A DNA stretch of 64,000 bases from Closterium sp. Naga37s-1 (Eukaryota; Streptophyta; Zygnematophyceae; Desmidiales; Closteriaceae), in assembly GCA_947471745.1 (NCBI GenBank), contig CANJKZ010000172.1, positions 2,624,501 through 2,688,500 on the forward strand, given 5' to 3'. The translations under genes and the position numbers were made by a program. This document shows positions 12,050 through 23,800 of this stretch, one piece after another. A model generated the notes under the pieces. The model was not told the DNA's origin. It ran no database searches and saw only the letters and a list, made by a program, of their open reading frames with translations. The stretch's first letter is position 1. Each line of letters starts with the position of its first letter.

Positions 12050-14565
12050 GTCCCAAGTTGCCTAACCAGCAATGAGGCCGCTAAGAAAGCGTTGCAGCTG
12101 CCACGAGGATGCGCCGAAGACAATGAGAAATTCTTGGAAAACCCGAGTCGCCATTAGATTCAGATCAAGGATGTCGCTTGCTCTGGGCCCAGAACTTAGC
12201 AGGTTGAGGTGGCATGCATTCAGTTTTCAAATATCGAGGTTGAGTCAAATTCCAACAGTTGGATTCAGGGCTACACATCCTTCTGATCTTAAGTGTAAAC
12301 ACATCGTGAGTACGTTGATGTTCAATTACACCGATGGGTTGCGGTACGGAGCAAATCTATAAAGCCGATCTACAATAAGATGGGGTGGGAGAAAGTGAGG
12401 CGGTTCTACATAATCAGGGGAGAAATAATAAGGGAAACAAGGTGGTAAGGAGGTAGGCGAGGGGTTTAAAAGTATACGTGAAATCCGGGTTGGGCGCTAA
12501 ACCAGCCCGTAAGGAAAACGGGCTGGCCTCAAAGCCAACCCTTGGATTTTGGGTACTCTGAGTTGGGCCCGAACATCGCTTGAATTCACGGGTAAAAAGG
12601 GCAAATGCCCTTGTACCGACAGGCCTTTCAGATTGGGTTAGTTGGGCCATCCAATCCAGCCCAATCTGGTTGGATCACAACACTTCGTTAGGGTGTGGGC
12701 CCAATCGAGTTTGATCGCGATTGATCTGATCGGGTCGGATCTAATCGGGTTGCTTGTGATCGCAGTGCCCGAGCCGCCCGAGCAGAGATGTTTTTCGAAG
12801 AAGATTTCCAGCGCCTGCGGAGCAAGCGCTGAACATTTACATCCCAATTTCGTCCCCATTCTAGCAAGATTGGCGACCGTACGTCACCTGGCGAAATTTT
12901 CGTTTCCCTTTAATTTTAACAGTGTAACTACTCGCAAGCGTCGATGTGGGCCCCGATCACATGCAATCAGGTGATCGCCTGTGATCGAGGAAAATCGACT
13001 TTGATCGGGGTGAAAATCGGGACTGATTGAGTTAGGGCGATCAGTTGATCGCGATCAGCTGATTGCCTCTGATTGCATAAAATTGGCTTCCAGGCTTTCT
13101 AGATATTATTGATCGCATGCGATCGAGGCGATCAAACACGATTGGGCCCACGCCCTTACACTTCCATTTCGAACAATCGAATGAGACAAGGTTAGTGGTA
13201 ACTCGTTTCCAGCAGGGTGCCCAAAATACACTCGTTTCGGGTTGGTGGTGTGCACCAAGGCGATTCACCACCACATCGTAACTTTCTAGATTCCAATTTT
13301 GATTTCGTCTGTGTGTGTACAACGATTGGTACAGTCTGTCTAGAACCAGCACCGGAATGCAGGGTTTTGTTCGTGTACAGACGAAACACTGGCTCTTCTT
13401 CGCAGGTTGTACCGGGGTACCCTGCAAAATAGTTTGGACAATCGAGCCCAACAATCCGAGTTTGCAATATATTTCCCTGCCAATGTCCGAGTTTGTGTAC
13501 TCCTACAACCCGGGGCAACACACCAGGATTTGTTGCACTGAAAAACATGGCCCTCAACCAGCGCGCTCAATGTCCGAAGGGCCAAATTAGGCCGCCACTT
13601 CTTCTGTATTGAATTGGCTAAGCACAAACTTATTTCCTACACCTTGTGACACCCCGGAGACTTGAATCTCAAATGGAGACTTTGAATCTCAAATAGACTT
13701 CAGCTATTAGAACCTTTCCCTCTAGACTGGCCCGAAGCGTCTGGGAGGAACCCTGATTTGACAAGGGTGTCGTAGAACAAAACGATACGACTCCCAGAGG
13801 CAGACGCAGAGATGCCACTTCTTCTGTACATGTACCTGGATTGTCCCACCCACCGCCACCTGGCGTGAAATGGAAGACTGGCTACTAGAAGTGGAATGCC
13901 ACCAATATGGGCGGCTGATGCCGTCCATCTCTCTCCAGAGTCCCTATGTTTGGAATTGAATGAACCCAACAACACGAGGAAAAACATCCCGGGTGCGTTT
14001 GACGTGGTTGAATACGGTCAGTTACGTTTGGGCGCAAATTTGAGCTTTCACCGCTTTAGACCGTTCAGGATGAACCCTTCGAAACGAATCCAGAACAAAA
14101 ATGTATGATCTAGCCTATGGGTTCTCAAACATCCACTGCCACACCAGCCGAGCATCCGTGCACGCACACGTTGTCATTGTTACCTTCAACCAGAGGGGAG
14201 AAGCTCTCTTGCTACTAGGAGCGTTTGGCCAAATATGCCAGGTCACTGTTTTTTGGAGATTGTTCCGGCATGTTCTAGAGATGTCTTATTTTCACGCTCT
14301 CCGCAATGGATTACACCGCTCGCACAGCAGCGGCTCATCGTCGCTGTCCTCCGGCAAACGCGCGATCCAGAATCTAGTGTTTCGAGGTGAGTTCGATAGA
14401 CGTCCGCCGTGAGGCTACATTCGCGCTTCGGAAGGCCGAATGGAGCGCCGAGCTCCGCTCTTCTTTACACCTACTTCCGCTGATACCGCGGCTCTTCCGA
14501 GGTATCGACATTGTTCGAACGCCGTCGCCTTGTAGCAGGAGGGGTGCCGTGACTAGGCTCTCATA
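12050..14565. other. Intergenic region, no gene recognised
   Basis: No open frame here resembles a known protein on either strand. The base composition is less GC-rich than the elements around it. Visible structure: a perfect 9-bp hairpin (CCAGCCCGT, 7-base loop, ACGGGCTGG) near 12,505; a patch at about 12,690-13,140 with some 15 GATC sites; and ordinary sequence up to the kinase gene. The last part may hold the promoter and 5' UTR of the kinase gene, but no core promoter element can be pointed to. Confidence 0.6.
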
Positions 14566-17500
14566 ATGATGATGGCCTGTCACATCGCGTCGATGCTTCG
14601 CAAGCGGGGATGTTACTATCGTACAAATGTGACGTCCCGTTGTGTCTCTGTCTGCGCCACACTCCCGCCAGGCCGTGTCTTCGCCGTCCTTCTCGCGCTA
14701 TGGCTGCTCTCGGGCGTGGCGTTCGCGGCGTGGCTCTGCTACTCGACGCACGCGACGTACCTCGGCGATCGCTACCGCCGCCTCGACACGTGGTGCTACG
14801 AGCGCGCCAAGCTCTTCGAGCAACACACGCTCACCACCGTCAGCCAGATTCGGGTGAGCGCTTTCAATGCGCCTCAGGCCATACAGGGGATAGAATGCCC
14901 GGCATTCACATAAACGTTCATCCCAAAATGTTGAGCTCTGGGATATGAGTGATTTTTAGGGTTGGGAGCTTCCGGCAGATGCTATGATATGCCATTTTGC
15001 AATATCGCCCTCGCACCCACCGCGAAGTGTGCCATACTTGCTCTGCGCTGGCTCTCCAACTCATCACAGCACGAGGCATGCTGAGCTCTTCGCTTTCCTT
15101 GTCCACCGCTACGTCAACTTCCCCTGTCTCCCCCCCTGGCTCCCGCTCGTCTGTTTCTTGTTTAAGGCCATCGCGGGGGGAGGGAGTCGGTTGGAGGGAA
15201 GGGGTCGATTGGGGGAAAGGGGATGGGGGGGAGGGAAGAAGGGGGGAAGGAGGAGTTTAGATTTGATAAGGGGTTTGATCCAGTGACCAAGAAGGAGGCA
15301 CATTGGTGGTTTCTGGTTTCAACCAGATGTGTGCATGTTCTCTCTCCATACCACAGCACCATGCATGCAGGCGCACAAGGCTGTGTACGTTTACTAGTTT
15401 ATGGATCACAGCAGTACACACATCAATCTGACATGCCATGTCATGGCAGTGACGTGCAGTGTCTGTCAGCCAGCCAGTGTACGCTGCTGCCACCTGACTC
15501 GTGCTGCCTCGCATCCACCGGCCCACCTTTGGCAGACTCTGGCGGGGCTGGCGTCGGTGATGGGCAAGCCCAGGGGCCACGGCAACTGGACGTGGGACAG
15601 GTGCCTCACGGAGCAGCGCTGGATTGCCTATGTCAACAACACCCGATATTCCCGACCGGGTGACACCGGCGCCATGGTCTACCTCTTCGTCACAGATGCA
15701 GAGAGGTCAGTCAGTGGGCCAACTGATGCACAGTGCTAACACTCTCTTCCGCGCTCCCAATCACCCACCACTCAACTGGACTCCGTTCCTCCAAGCACAT
15801 TCACAAGATCCCTCCTCTGGTCTGGCTCACACCCATCCCCCAGCTCAAAGCCGCCAAATCTCCCGGTCTCCTTCCGTGTGCTTGCCGCCCGGGACACTCC
15901 TTCCCTCTGCTGTGTCGTGCGCAGGCGTGCCTTTGAGCGGCAGTACGACAGCCCCATTCTGGACTTCACCTTGATGCGGCGCCAGCAGCAGCCTCTGTAC
16001 TGCCCCAGGCTGCTCGAGCTTCACTCGTACTGGAAGATCTACCCGCTGGTAGACCTCATGCAGCGTGGCGGTGACGAGCTCGCCTTTCTGCGCAGGACGG
16101 GGGACATCATCTTCACCCGTGTCATGCCCATCGGAAACCTCTCCCTCAACCTCACCGGCTTCAGTCAGTCTCCTCCCCCCTACCCTCGCCAACACATCCC
16201 ATTTTCTCGGCACCTCTCGTTGCTCTCTTCTATTAAATCTCATTGCTTTTCACCTCTGTCTCACATCCCGATTGCGTCGCTGTGAGCAGCCATCAGAGTG
16301 CCCATCTTGAAGCATGTGCTGCCACCGGTTCCTTCGGAGCAGCAGGCGGAGGAGGCGGTGCTGGGAGCAGCTGGGGCGAATGTGGACCTCGTGATGATTG
16401 CCCGCCACGTGCTGCAAAACGTCTTCTCGCCAGGTGCTGTGCTGCAATTCACGCCAGGTGTTGCAAAGCTTGTTCACCACCTCCGTTTGTGCTGCACCTC
16501 ACCGCTGCCCCTTGAAGCACCCACATGCTTACATCCCTCAACCAACCAGATGGGCAGCTTTCGTTTTGCGTTTCAAGTTTACCTTCCTTACCCTGTCCGT
16601 GCTCCTGCCTCTCTCCGTTCTTGCCTCACCATAATCTGCCTTGAATGTCCCGTCGATGCGCCCTGCATGTCTCTGCCATCCCCCAGACCCCAGCATCACA
16701 TTCGAGGTGTATGACATCACAGACCCCAAGGGCCCGGCAATGATCTATGGCCCGGGCCCATGCCTTCTGTTCTACCGCAATCGCGACCTCCTACCCATGA
16801 CCGACATCTCGCCGGCCTACGTCACGCGCCCGTGGGAGGAGCGTTCTATCGTGCCGCTCGACCTGCTTGGTGGTCGCCTGCGGCGCTACCAAGTGTGGTG
16901 CCGGTGAGTGTTCTGTGTGCTGCCGGTGAGGGTTCTGTGTGTTGCCAGTGAGTGTTCGGTGTGCTGCCGGGGAGTGCTGTGTAGTGATGGTGAGTGCTGC
17001 TACGGCCCTTACTCACAAACACGCCCTTCACTCATGCGTCATCAGATAGTCATTTTGCAAAACTGCCTTCTTCTAAATACTCCGCCGATCAATATCTGTG
17101 AGATTCCTTGCCACTTGGTTGGTCCCTTCACTTCACACCACCCAGCTATGTGGAGGCACCAAGCACGTGGGTCTCGTGGGGGATACCTTTCCTGTGGGCG
17201 TCTCTTGCTCTCATGGTGACGGCGCTAGTGGCGGGGGTGGCGTGGCAGCAGCGGGTGGGGTACGTGCGCAGCGAGGAGAGCATGGCGGCGGCGGACCAGT
17301 TGAGAGCGAAGGCGAGGGCAGCGGAGCGCTCGAAGAGCTCGTTTGTGGCGTCCATGTCGCACGAGCTGCGCACGCCCATGCTCGGCATCGTGGGGCTGCT
17401 CGATGCTCTCGAGGACCGCCGCCTCTCTGCCGCCCAGCTACAGGACGTGCGGGCGGCGCGCGCTGCCGCGTACGACACGGTGCGCCTCGTCAACCGCGTG

Positions 17501-17624
17501 CTCGACCTCTCCAAGCTCGAGGCGCGCCGCATGGCGCTCTGCTGCTCGCCCTTTGAGCCGCGCGCGTGGCTCGAGGAGGTCGTGCTAGGCTACTGTGGGC
17601 TGGCGCGGGAGAAGGGCATCGAGG
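14566..17624 (+). CDS. CHASE-domain sensor histidine kinase (cytokinin-receptor-like), 3' end missing
   Basis: Six exons fit in phase: 14,566-14,853, 15,536-15,705, 15,925-16,163, 16,290-16,433, 16,687-16,903 and 17,146-17,624 (about 512 codons). All introns are GT-AG. The product has a first membrane helix (about residues 38-58), an extracellular CHASE-like region (about 70-350) and a second membrane helix (about 364-386). A linker helix leads to the DHp H-box SMSHELRTPM, whose phospho-accepting histidine is about residue 425 (codon at 17,360). Land-plant relatives (AHK2/3/4) sense cytokinin at a membrane and pass phosphate on through a receiver domain. The N, G1 and G2 boxes of the ATPase domain and any receiver are not in the window: after the donor at 17,625 the sequence runs into retroelements. 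The start is uncertain, because internal Met 10 or an unseen upstream exon is possible. Ligand specificity is inference. Confidence 0.85.
14854..15535 (+). other. Intron 1 of the histidine kinase gene
   Basis: This 682-bp intron has donor GTGAGC and acceptor TTGGCAG. It contains a G-rich purine tract at about 15,165-15,255. No separate gene is seen in it. Confidence 0.7.
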
Positions 17625-17735
17625 GTGAGTGCGTGCAACACGGGCATTCAACGGTAAGTGCGTGCGACAAGGGCATTGTGAAAGAATCTAAGAACCCTAA
17701 AAAGTTGAGTGAGAGAATTGTTGTATTAGCTCAAG

Positions 17736-18933
17736 AGAGCACAGCGCACCATCACCTTGACTCAGTCACACATGGTGCAGCAGGTCCTTCAGCGCTTCCG
17801 CTTCACGTACTCCTCGCCTCAGGCCACTCCTCTGCCTACCGGTCACTCGCTCTCAGCTCTGCCTTCGGATGAGTCCGTAGAGCCGAGTGGCCCGTATCCA
17901 GAGCTTGTCGGCTGCCTCATGTACCTGATGACCTGCACTCGACCTGACCTAGCATACCCTCTCAGCATCCTCGCACGCTATGTCGCTCCTGGCCGTCACC
18001 GGAAGGAGCACATGGATGCCGCTAAGAGGGTGTTGCGCTACTTGTGCAGTACGTCGGGCATGGGGCTTGTGCTTGGAGGACGGCGCGACGTTGTCCTCAC
18101 TGGACACTCTGACGCTTCTTGGGCTGACGACCAGGCTACTCAGCGGTCGTCTCAGGGTTACACCTTCAGCCTTGGCTCTGGCTCAGTTTCGTGGTGCTCG
18201 ACTCGCTCGTCTTCAGTTCTCAGGCTGAGATCTACGCCACAGCCATGGCTGCACAGGAGTTATGCTGGCTCACCTACCTGCTGACTGACCTGGGAGAGCG
18301 GCCTAGTTCTCCTCCAGTGCTGTACGTTGACAACAAGGCCACCATTGCCTTGTGTCAGGAGCACAGACTGGAGCACAGGACGAAGCACATCGCTCTGCGC
18401 TACTTCCTTGCTCGAGAGCTGCAGCAGCGCGGTCAGCTTCGTCTTGCGTACGTGGCCACTCGGGCCAACACTGCTGATGTGTTCACCAAGGCGCTTCAGC
18501 CTTGTGATCATCAGCGCTTCTGTACTGTTCTAGGCCTTGTGCCTACTGTACCTCACTTGCTTACTTCTTGACTTTGTTTGTACTGTGATCTCTATATATA
18601 TACCTGTATGCTTACACTTGCTAGGTGGTGATCACTGTACCTCTTGCTATATTATCAAACTGCATGTGAACTGGTCTTGTGACCACTTGCTTGTGCTCAG
18701 AATTTGTGTGGTTTCCTTGAGATCCACCCTGAGCTTGCTTTGCTTGCTTTGAGTGGTCTTGTGACCATCTGGTTGTCTCCCACTTAGCCTATGGGGGTGT
18801 GTCAAACATTATATGTTTATATTGTGTAGGCTATAGTGGGTTTAGCCTTAGGGGGTACAACTTGTTAGGGTTTCCTACTTGTATCCCCCTCATTCCTAGT
18901 TTGATCATTCTCGTTCACTCTTAGTTTCTAACA
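17736..18933 (+). mobile_element. Ty1/copia fragment G (RT end, RNase H, 3' LTR)
   Basis: G begins inside the reverse transcriptase, at a position equivalent to about 9,260 of element B. It continues through RNase H, the purine tract (CTATGGGGGTG) and a 3' LTR. It has no 5' half and no matching target duplication, so it is a broken remnant. It lies directly against the truncated kinase gene on the left and gag sequence of element D on the right. Confidence 0.9.
18800..18933 (+). repeat. 3' LTR of fragment G
   Basis: This 134-bp LTR starts TGTCAAACAT and ends TTTCTAACA. It is related to the LTR of element A, sharing GTGTAGGCT and GTAGTGGG-like blocks. Confidence 0.85.
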
Positions 18934-20153
18934 CCTGCGCGACCACATCAAGAAGTGCGGCGGATCCGTCCCTGACGACATGTTCGTCTCGATGGTTCTC
19001 TCCGGCCTCGGACCCGACTGGCGTCAATGCCAATCGCTGCTTCGTGCTCGAGCAGCCGTCTCCGGTCGGCCTTGTGCGCCACGCTTCTCTCTGAGCAAAA
19101 GGAGATCGATCTGTACAATGAGAAGAACACCAAGCGGGAGAAATTAGTCTTCTACACTGGCGCGACTGAGGGGGAGCAGCATGGGAAGAAAGTGGCCTTC
19201 TGCAAATACTGCAAGAAACCTGGACACACAATCGATCGGCGCTACAAGCGAAAGGCGGCTGACGAAAGACGCTAACAGCTCTTCTGGCCAACAGAGCTCA
19301 GCGCCCTCAACCTCTCCTGCTGCAACAACCACCATATCGCCTCCTTCGGTTGCGAGCACCTCTCAAACACCTGCACGCATTACGGCCAAGGACAAAGGCA
19401 AAGGGTCAATTATGAGCTGCATGGTGCGTCGTCGCAGAGGGATTCGATACTACGACGAAATAGAGTTCCCGCCTGACGCTCCCATCGACCCTGTCGCGCC
19501 CAGTCAAGACAACGACCCCATCATTCACACTTGGATCGATCAACCCTCAAAATACCCACCTGATTTCGACCTGCCTCCGCCAACGCCAGAGTCCCCTCCT
19601 AGCATTCCCGCGAGGCGCTACATCGACCTCTCACCTTACACCGGATATTTTGACCGTGTCGTTACTCCGAAGATTGCTGGGATTGCCTGACGAAACCGCG
19701 AGGACATCAAGACCTGGTATCTTGACAGCTGCTGCGGGCAACACATGGTGGGATCACCAACATTCATTAAAAACTCAAAACGCATGAGGAGACCATGCGA
19801 GATCACTGTCGCCAACAACGGACGCCTCAAGGCCTACGACAATGGGGAAGTCTGCCTTGAAGCTGAAGATACTCACTTCACGATTCACATCGGCGACGTC
19901 CTGGTTGCCCCTGATCTCCAATACAACCTGCTTTCATCAGCATATCTAATGCGGTGCGGTATCGACATTCGCAGCAACTGCAAAGACAAGACCTTCGAGC
20001 TTTACCCCAAAAACACCTACATCGGAAAGGCAGATGACGGGGTCTTCGTACTTAACTTCTCGGCTCAAGGCACCACTGGCGACTCGGATCGAACTCTTCT
20101 TCTAAAAACTACCCTCTCGGAGCCTTCGTCTTCTGCTCCTACGGAGCCGTTGG
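18934..20153 (+). mobile_element. Copia-type element D, gag and protease part
   Basis: D belongs to a different copia lineage from A, B and C. This part has a UBN2-like gag segment, a CCHC zinc knuckle (CKYCKKPGH) near 19,205, and a protease/pre-integrase region at about 19,720-20,148. Its own 5' LTR is not present. At 20,153 it is interrupted by element C and resumes at 27,442. It is broken in several places. Confidence 0.85.
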
Positions 20154-20278
20154 TGTCAGATTTATATGACATAGCTACTGTAGGCTATAGTGGGGTAGCA
20201 CATATGGGGTACAGTTGTCTAGGGTTTGCTTCTTGTACCCAACTTTCACTTAGTCATTGCATTCCTCGTTTCTTCTCA
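20154..20278 (+). repeat. 5' LTR of element C
   Basis: This 125-bp LTR starts TGTCAGATTT and ends TTTCTTCTCA. It is identical by eye to 27,317-27,441. Confidence 0.95.
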
Positions 20279-20409
20279 TGGTATCGAGCAGGTTCCCTAG
20301 TGGGAACGATTCCTAGGGCCCACCACCACGAAAATTTTTTTTCCTGCCCGGAGCGCGTTTTGCGCCGGCCCGAGTCGCGCCGCCCTTTTGGCCCGTCGCG
20401 CCCGTCGCG

Positions 20410-20815
20410 CCCATCGCCACCTACCTCCGCGGCCCCGCCACCTACCTTCGCGGCCCCGCCACCTCACTGTGCGGCCCCGCCACCTACCTTCGCGGCCCCG
20501 CCACCTACCTCCGCGGCCCCGCCACCTACCTGTGCGGCCCCGCCACCTACCTGTGTGGCCCCGCCACCTACCTTCGCGGCCCCGCCACCTCACTGTGCGG
20601 CCCCGCCACCTACCTCCGCGGCCCCGCCACCTACCTGTGCGGCCCCGCCACCTACCTTCGCGGCCCCGCCACCTCACTGTGCGGCCCCGCCACCTACCTC
20701 CGCGGCCCCGCCACCTACCTGTGCGGCCCCGCCACCTACCTTGGCGGCCCCGCCACCTCACTGTGCGGCCCCGCCACCTACCTCCGCGGCCCCGCCACTT
20801 ACCTTTGCGGCCCCG
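20410..20815 (+). repeat. Tandem 21-bp repeat in the leader of element C
   Basis: About 19 copies of a 21-bp unit (CGGCCCCGCCACCTACCT plus three variable bases) lie between the primer-binding site and gag. The long open frames on both strands here come from the repeat and are not genes. Confidence 0.9.
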
Positions 20816-23800
20816 CCGCCTCCTCCCAGCGGCGCCGGACGCCGCCCTCTCAGCGGCCCCGCCGAGCCGCCCAGCAGCCAAGCCGCCCAGCCGCCGAGCC
20901 GCCCAGCAGCCGAGCCGCCCAGCAGCCGAGCCGCCCAGCAGCCGAGCCGCCGAGCCGCCCAGCCGCCGAGCCGCCCTGTCCGCAGCCGAGCCGCCCAGCA
21001 GCCGAGCCGCCCCGCCGCCGAGCCGCCCAGCCGCCGAGCCGCCGAGCCGCCCTGCAGCCGAGCCGCCTGAACCGCCCTGTCCGGTAAGAGCAGCGCCTCT
21101 CTCACAGCACTGCCCTTGCCCTACTGTTTGCACTGCTAGTCTACTGCTGTCATGGCTACCCCTAGTGTCCTCGCTTTTGACGCTGAGGGTCGGGCCATTG
21201 ACTTTGACGTCTGGATAGATGACCTGCAGCTTTTCTTACAGTGCGACAGAGCAGACGGCCTCTCCCTCTTTGACCTCACTTCTGGTGCCTCTCCTGCCCC
21301 CGCTGCTGATGCTGACGCCACCGTTCGCTCACAGTGGGCCACGCGCGATGCTGCTGCACATCTTGCTGTGCGTCGCCACCTCCCTACCTCTGAGCGTGCG
21401 CACTTTAGCCAGTACAAGAGTGCTCAGACCTTGTACGACGCTGTAGTTGCACGCTACTCCTCCCCTGCCACTGCTGCACTGAGCCGCCTCATGCTACCGT
21501 ACCTCTTCCCTGACCTTGCTGCCTTTCCCACAGTCGCTGACCTCATTACGCACCTCCGCTCTAGTGACACTCGCTACCGCGCTGCGCTTCCTGCTGAGTT
21601 CTGCGCCAAGAACCCCCCCCCCATGTACATCACCCTCTACTACATAGTCACCCGTCTCCCTGACTCCCTTCGCGTAGTCAGGGACCACTTCCTCTCGGTT
21701 TGTCCCACCACTCTCACCGTTGACCTCCTCGAGAAGGCCCTCCTAGCAGCAGAAAAGAGCATAGTCGCTGTAGGAGCCTCTCGTGGTGACCCTCGCACCC
21801 CCATCTTTGAGGGGTGTTCCCCCTCCCCTCTTTTGCCCTCTGTTGCCTCTGCTGCTGCGGCCGACCTCGCTGGTTTGGAGTCGGTTGGGGCAGCGTCTAC
21901 CCCTAGCGGGAGACGCCGCCCTGGCAGGGGCAAGGGGGGCAGGGGCGCTGGAGGAGCTAGCGGGGGCGGTGGAGGCGGCGGTGGAGGTGGTGGAGGAGGT
22001 GGGGGTGGCGGTGGGAGTGGTGGCGGGGGTGGAGGTGTAGGTGGCGGCAGTGGAGGCGCAGGAGGCAGCGGCGGTGGCGGAGGGAGCGGAGGTGGCGGCG
22101 GTGGAGGAGGAGGCGGCGGAGGAGGTGGAGCTGGTCGGGGTGGCGCTGCGCAGAGGGTCAGCTCCGGTGGTGGTCAGCGCCAGCAGCAGCAGCAGCAGCA
22201 GCGCACTCGTGACGTCCCCTCCCCTCAGCAGCTCCGTGAGTGGTACACTGCACGCCAGAGGGGTGGGGGTGCTGGTCCGTGCACCTACGTCCTGCGCACT
22301 GGCGACCGCGCGGGTGAGCAGTGCGGGGGTGCGCACTCCACCCAGCGCTGCTTTGGCCGCCTCACGGACGCTTGGCGTCACCAGTTCCCTGAGGCCACTG
22401 AGATCCCCCGCTGGGGTGAGCTGTCTAGGGCGGGTGTAGCTGTCTTTGACCTTGACTTTGATGCTATTCTTGCTGCCGTGTATACTGTGACTATTAGTGA
22501 TGAGGGTGACTGTTACCGGTGTTTTCCGCCCGACCCGGGCATTGAGACTGCTGCTCTAGGTACTGGTGAGGCTGCTGCTCTAGGTGCTAGCGAGGCTGCT
22601 GCTCTAGGTGCGTCTGCTCCCTCAGGTGCTGGTGAGTCTGCTCTCTCAGGTTCTGCGTCGGCTTCGGCCTCCCACACCTTCACACTTGACTCGGGGGCTT
22701 CTCGCTCCTTCTTTCGAGACCGCACCACACTCACGCCGCTTGGCCGGCCAGTTGCGGTCTCCCTGGCAGACCCCTCTGGGGGTCCTGTCCTTGCTCACTT
22801 CTCCACTGTCCTCCCGTGTCCGGCGGCCCCCTCTGGCACCCTGTCTGGTCTCTACCTCCCCTCGTTCTCTACGAACTTGGTGAGTGGTGCTGACCTACAG
22901 GATGCGGGGGTTCACCAGTTCACTCCTGCGAGTCAGCGGGTGACCCACTGCACGGACGTTCGGACAGGCCGCCACCTGGCCACGTTTACACGTCGGCCAG
23001 GGTCGAGCCTGTACACACTGACCACTGCGTCTCCTCCAGTCCCTGCGTCTGGTCAGGTAGCTGCGTCGGGTCAGGTGTTTGCTGCAGCGTCCAGGTCTGG
23101 TCCTGAGTCTGCCCCCTGCTCGTGTCGCCTCCTGTCTCACGAGACTCTCCTCTGGCACCACCGCCTTGGCCACCCCTCCCTGCTTCGTCTCCGGAGCATG
23201 GCCTCCCGTGTCCTTGTCTCTGGTCTTCCCCGGTCCCTCCCTCCCCTTCCTCCGGGGCCAGGCCCTACCTGCGTCCCCTGTGTCGAGGGACGGCAGCGGG
23301 CTACCCCTCACTCCTCCCAGTTTCCTCCGACAGAGGCCCCGCTGCAGACGCTTCACATGGACGTGTGGGGCCCGGCCCGCGTCCGTGGACAGGGTCACGA
23401 GCGCTACTTCCTGCTGGTGGTTGACGACTACTCGCGTTACACCACAGTCTTCCCCTTGCGCAGCAAGGGTGATGTCACTGAGGTGTTGATCGACTGGATC
23501 CGCGCAGCTCGTCTCCAGCTCAGGCGGAGCTTTGGCTCGGACTTTCCTGTTCTGCGTCTGCACTCTGACAGAGGCGGAGAGTTCTCCTCTGGCCTTCTGC
23601 GAGCCTACTGTCGTGCACGAGGCATCCGCCAGACCTTCACGCTTCCGGACTCTCCACAGCAAATGGGATTGCTGAGCGCCGCATTGGCATGGTCATGGAC
23701 GTCGCCCGTACGTCCATGATGCATGCGGCTGCCCCCCATTTTCTGTGGCCGTTTGCGGTTCGGTACGCGGCGCATCAGATCAACCTTCAGCCCAGGGTCT

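Noticed and set aside
13340-13627. Frames of about 90-120 codons on both strands upstream of the kinase
   Set aside because: No similarity, no splice-phase logic, and overlapping opposite-strand frames of equal length.
20297-21133. Long frames on both strands rich in Arg/Gly/Trp or Pro/Arg
   Set aside because: They arise from the 21-bp and GAGCCGCC repeats in the leader of element C, upstream of its gag.
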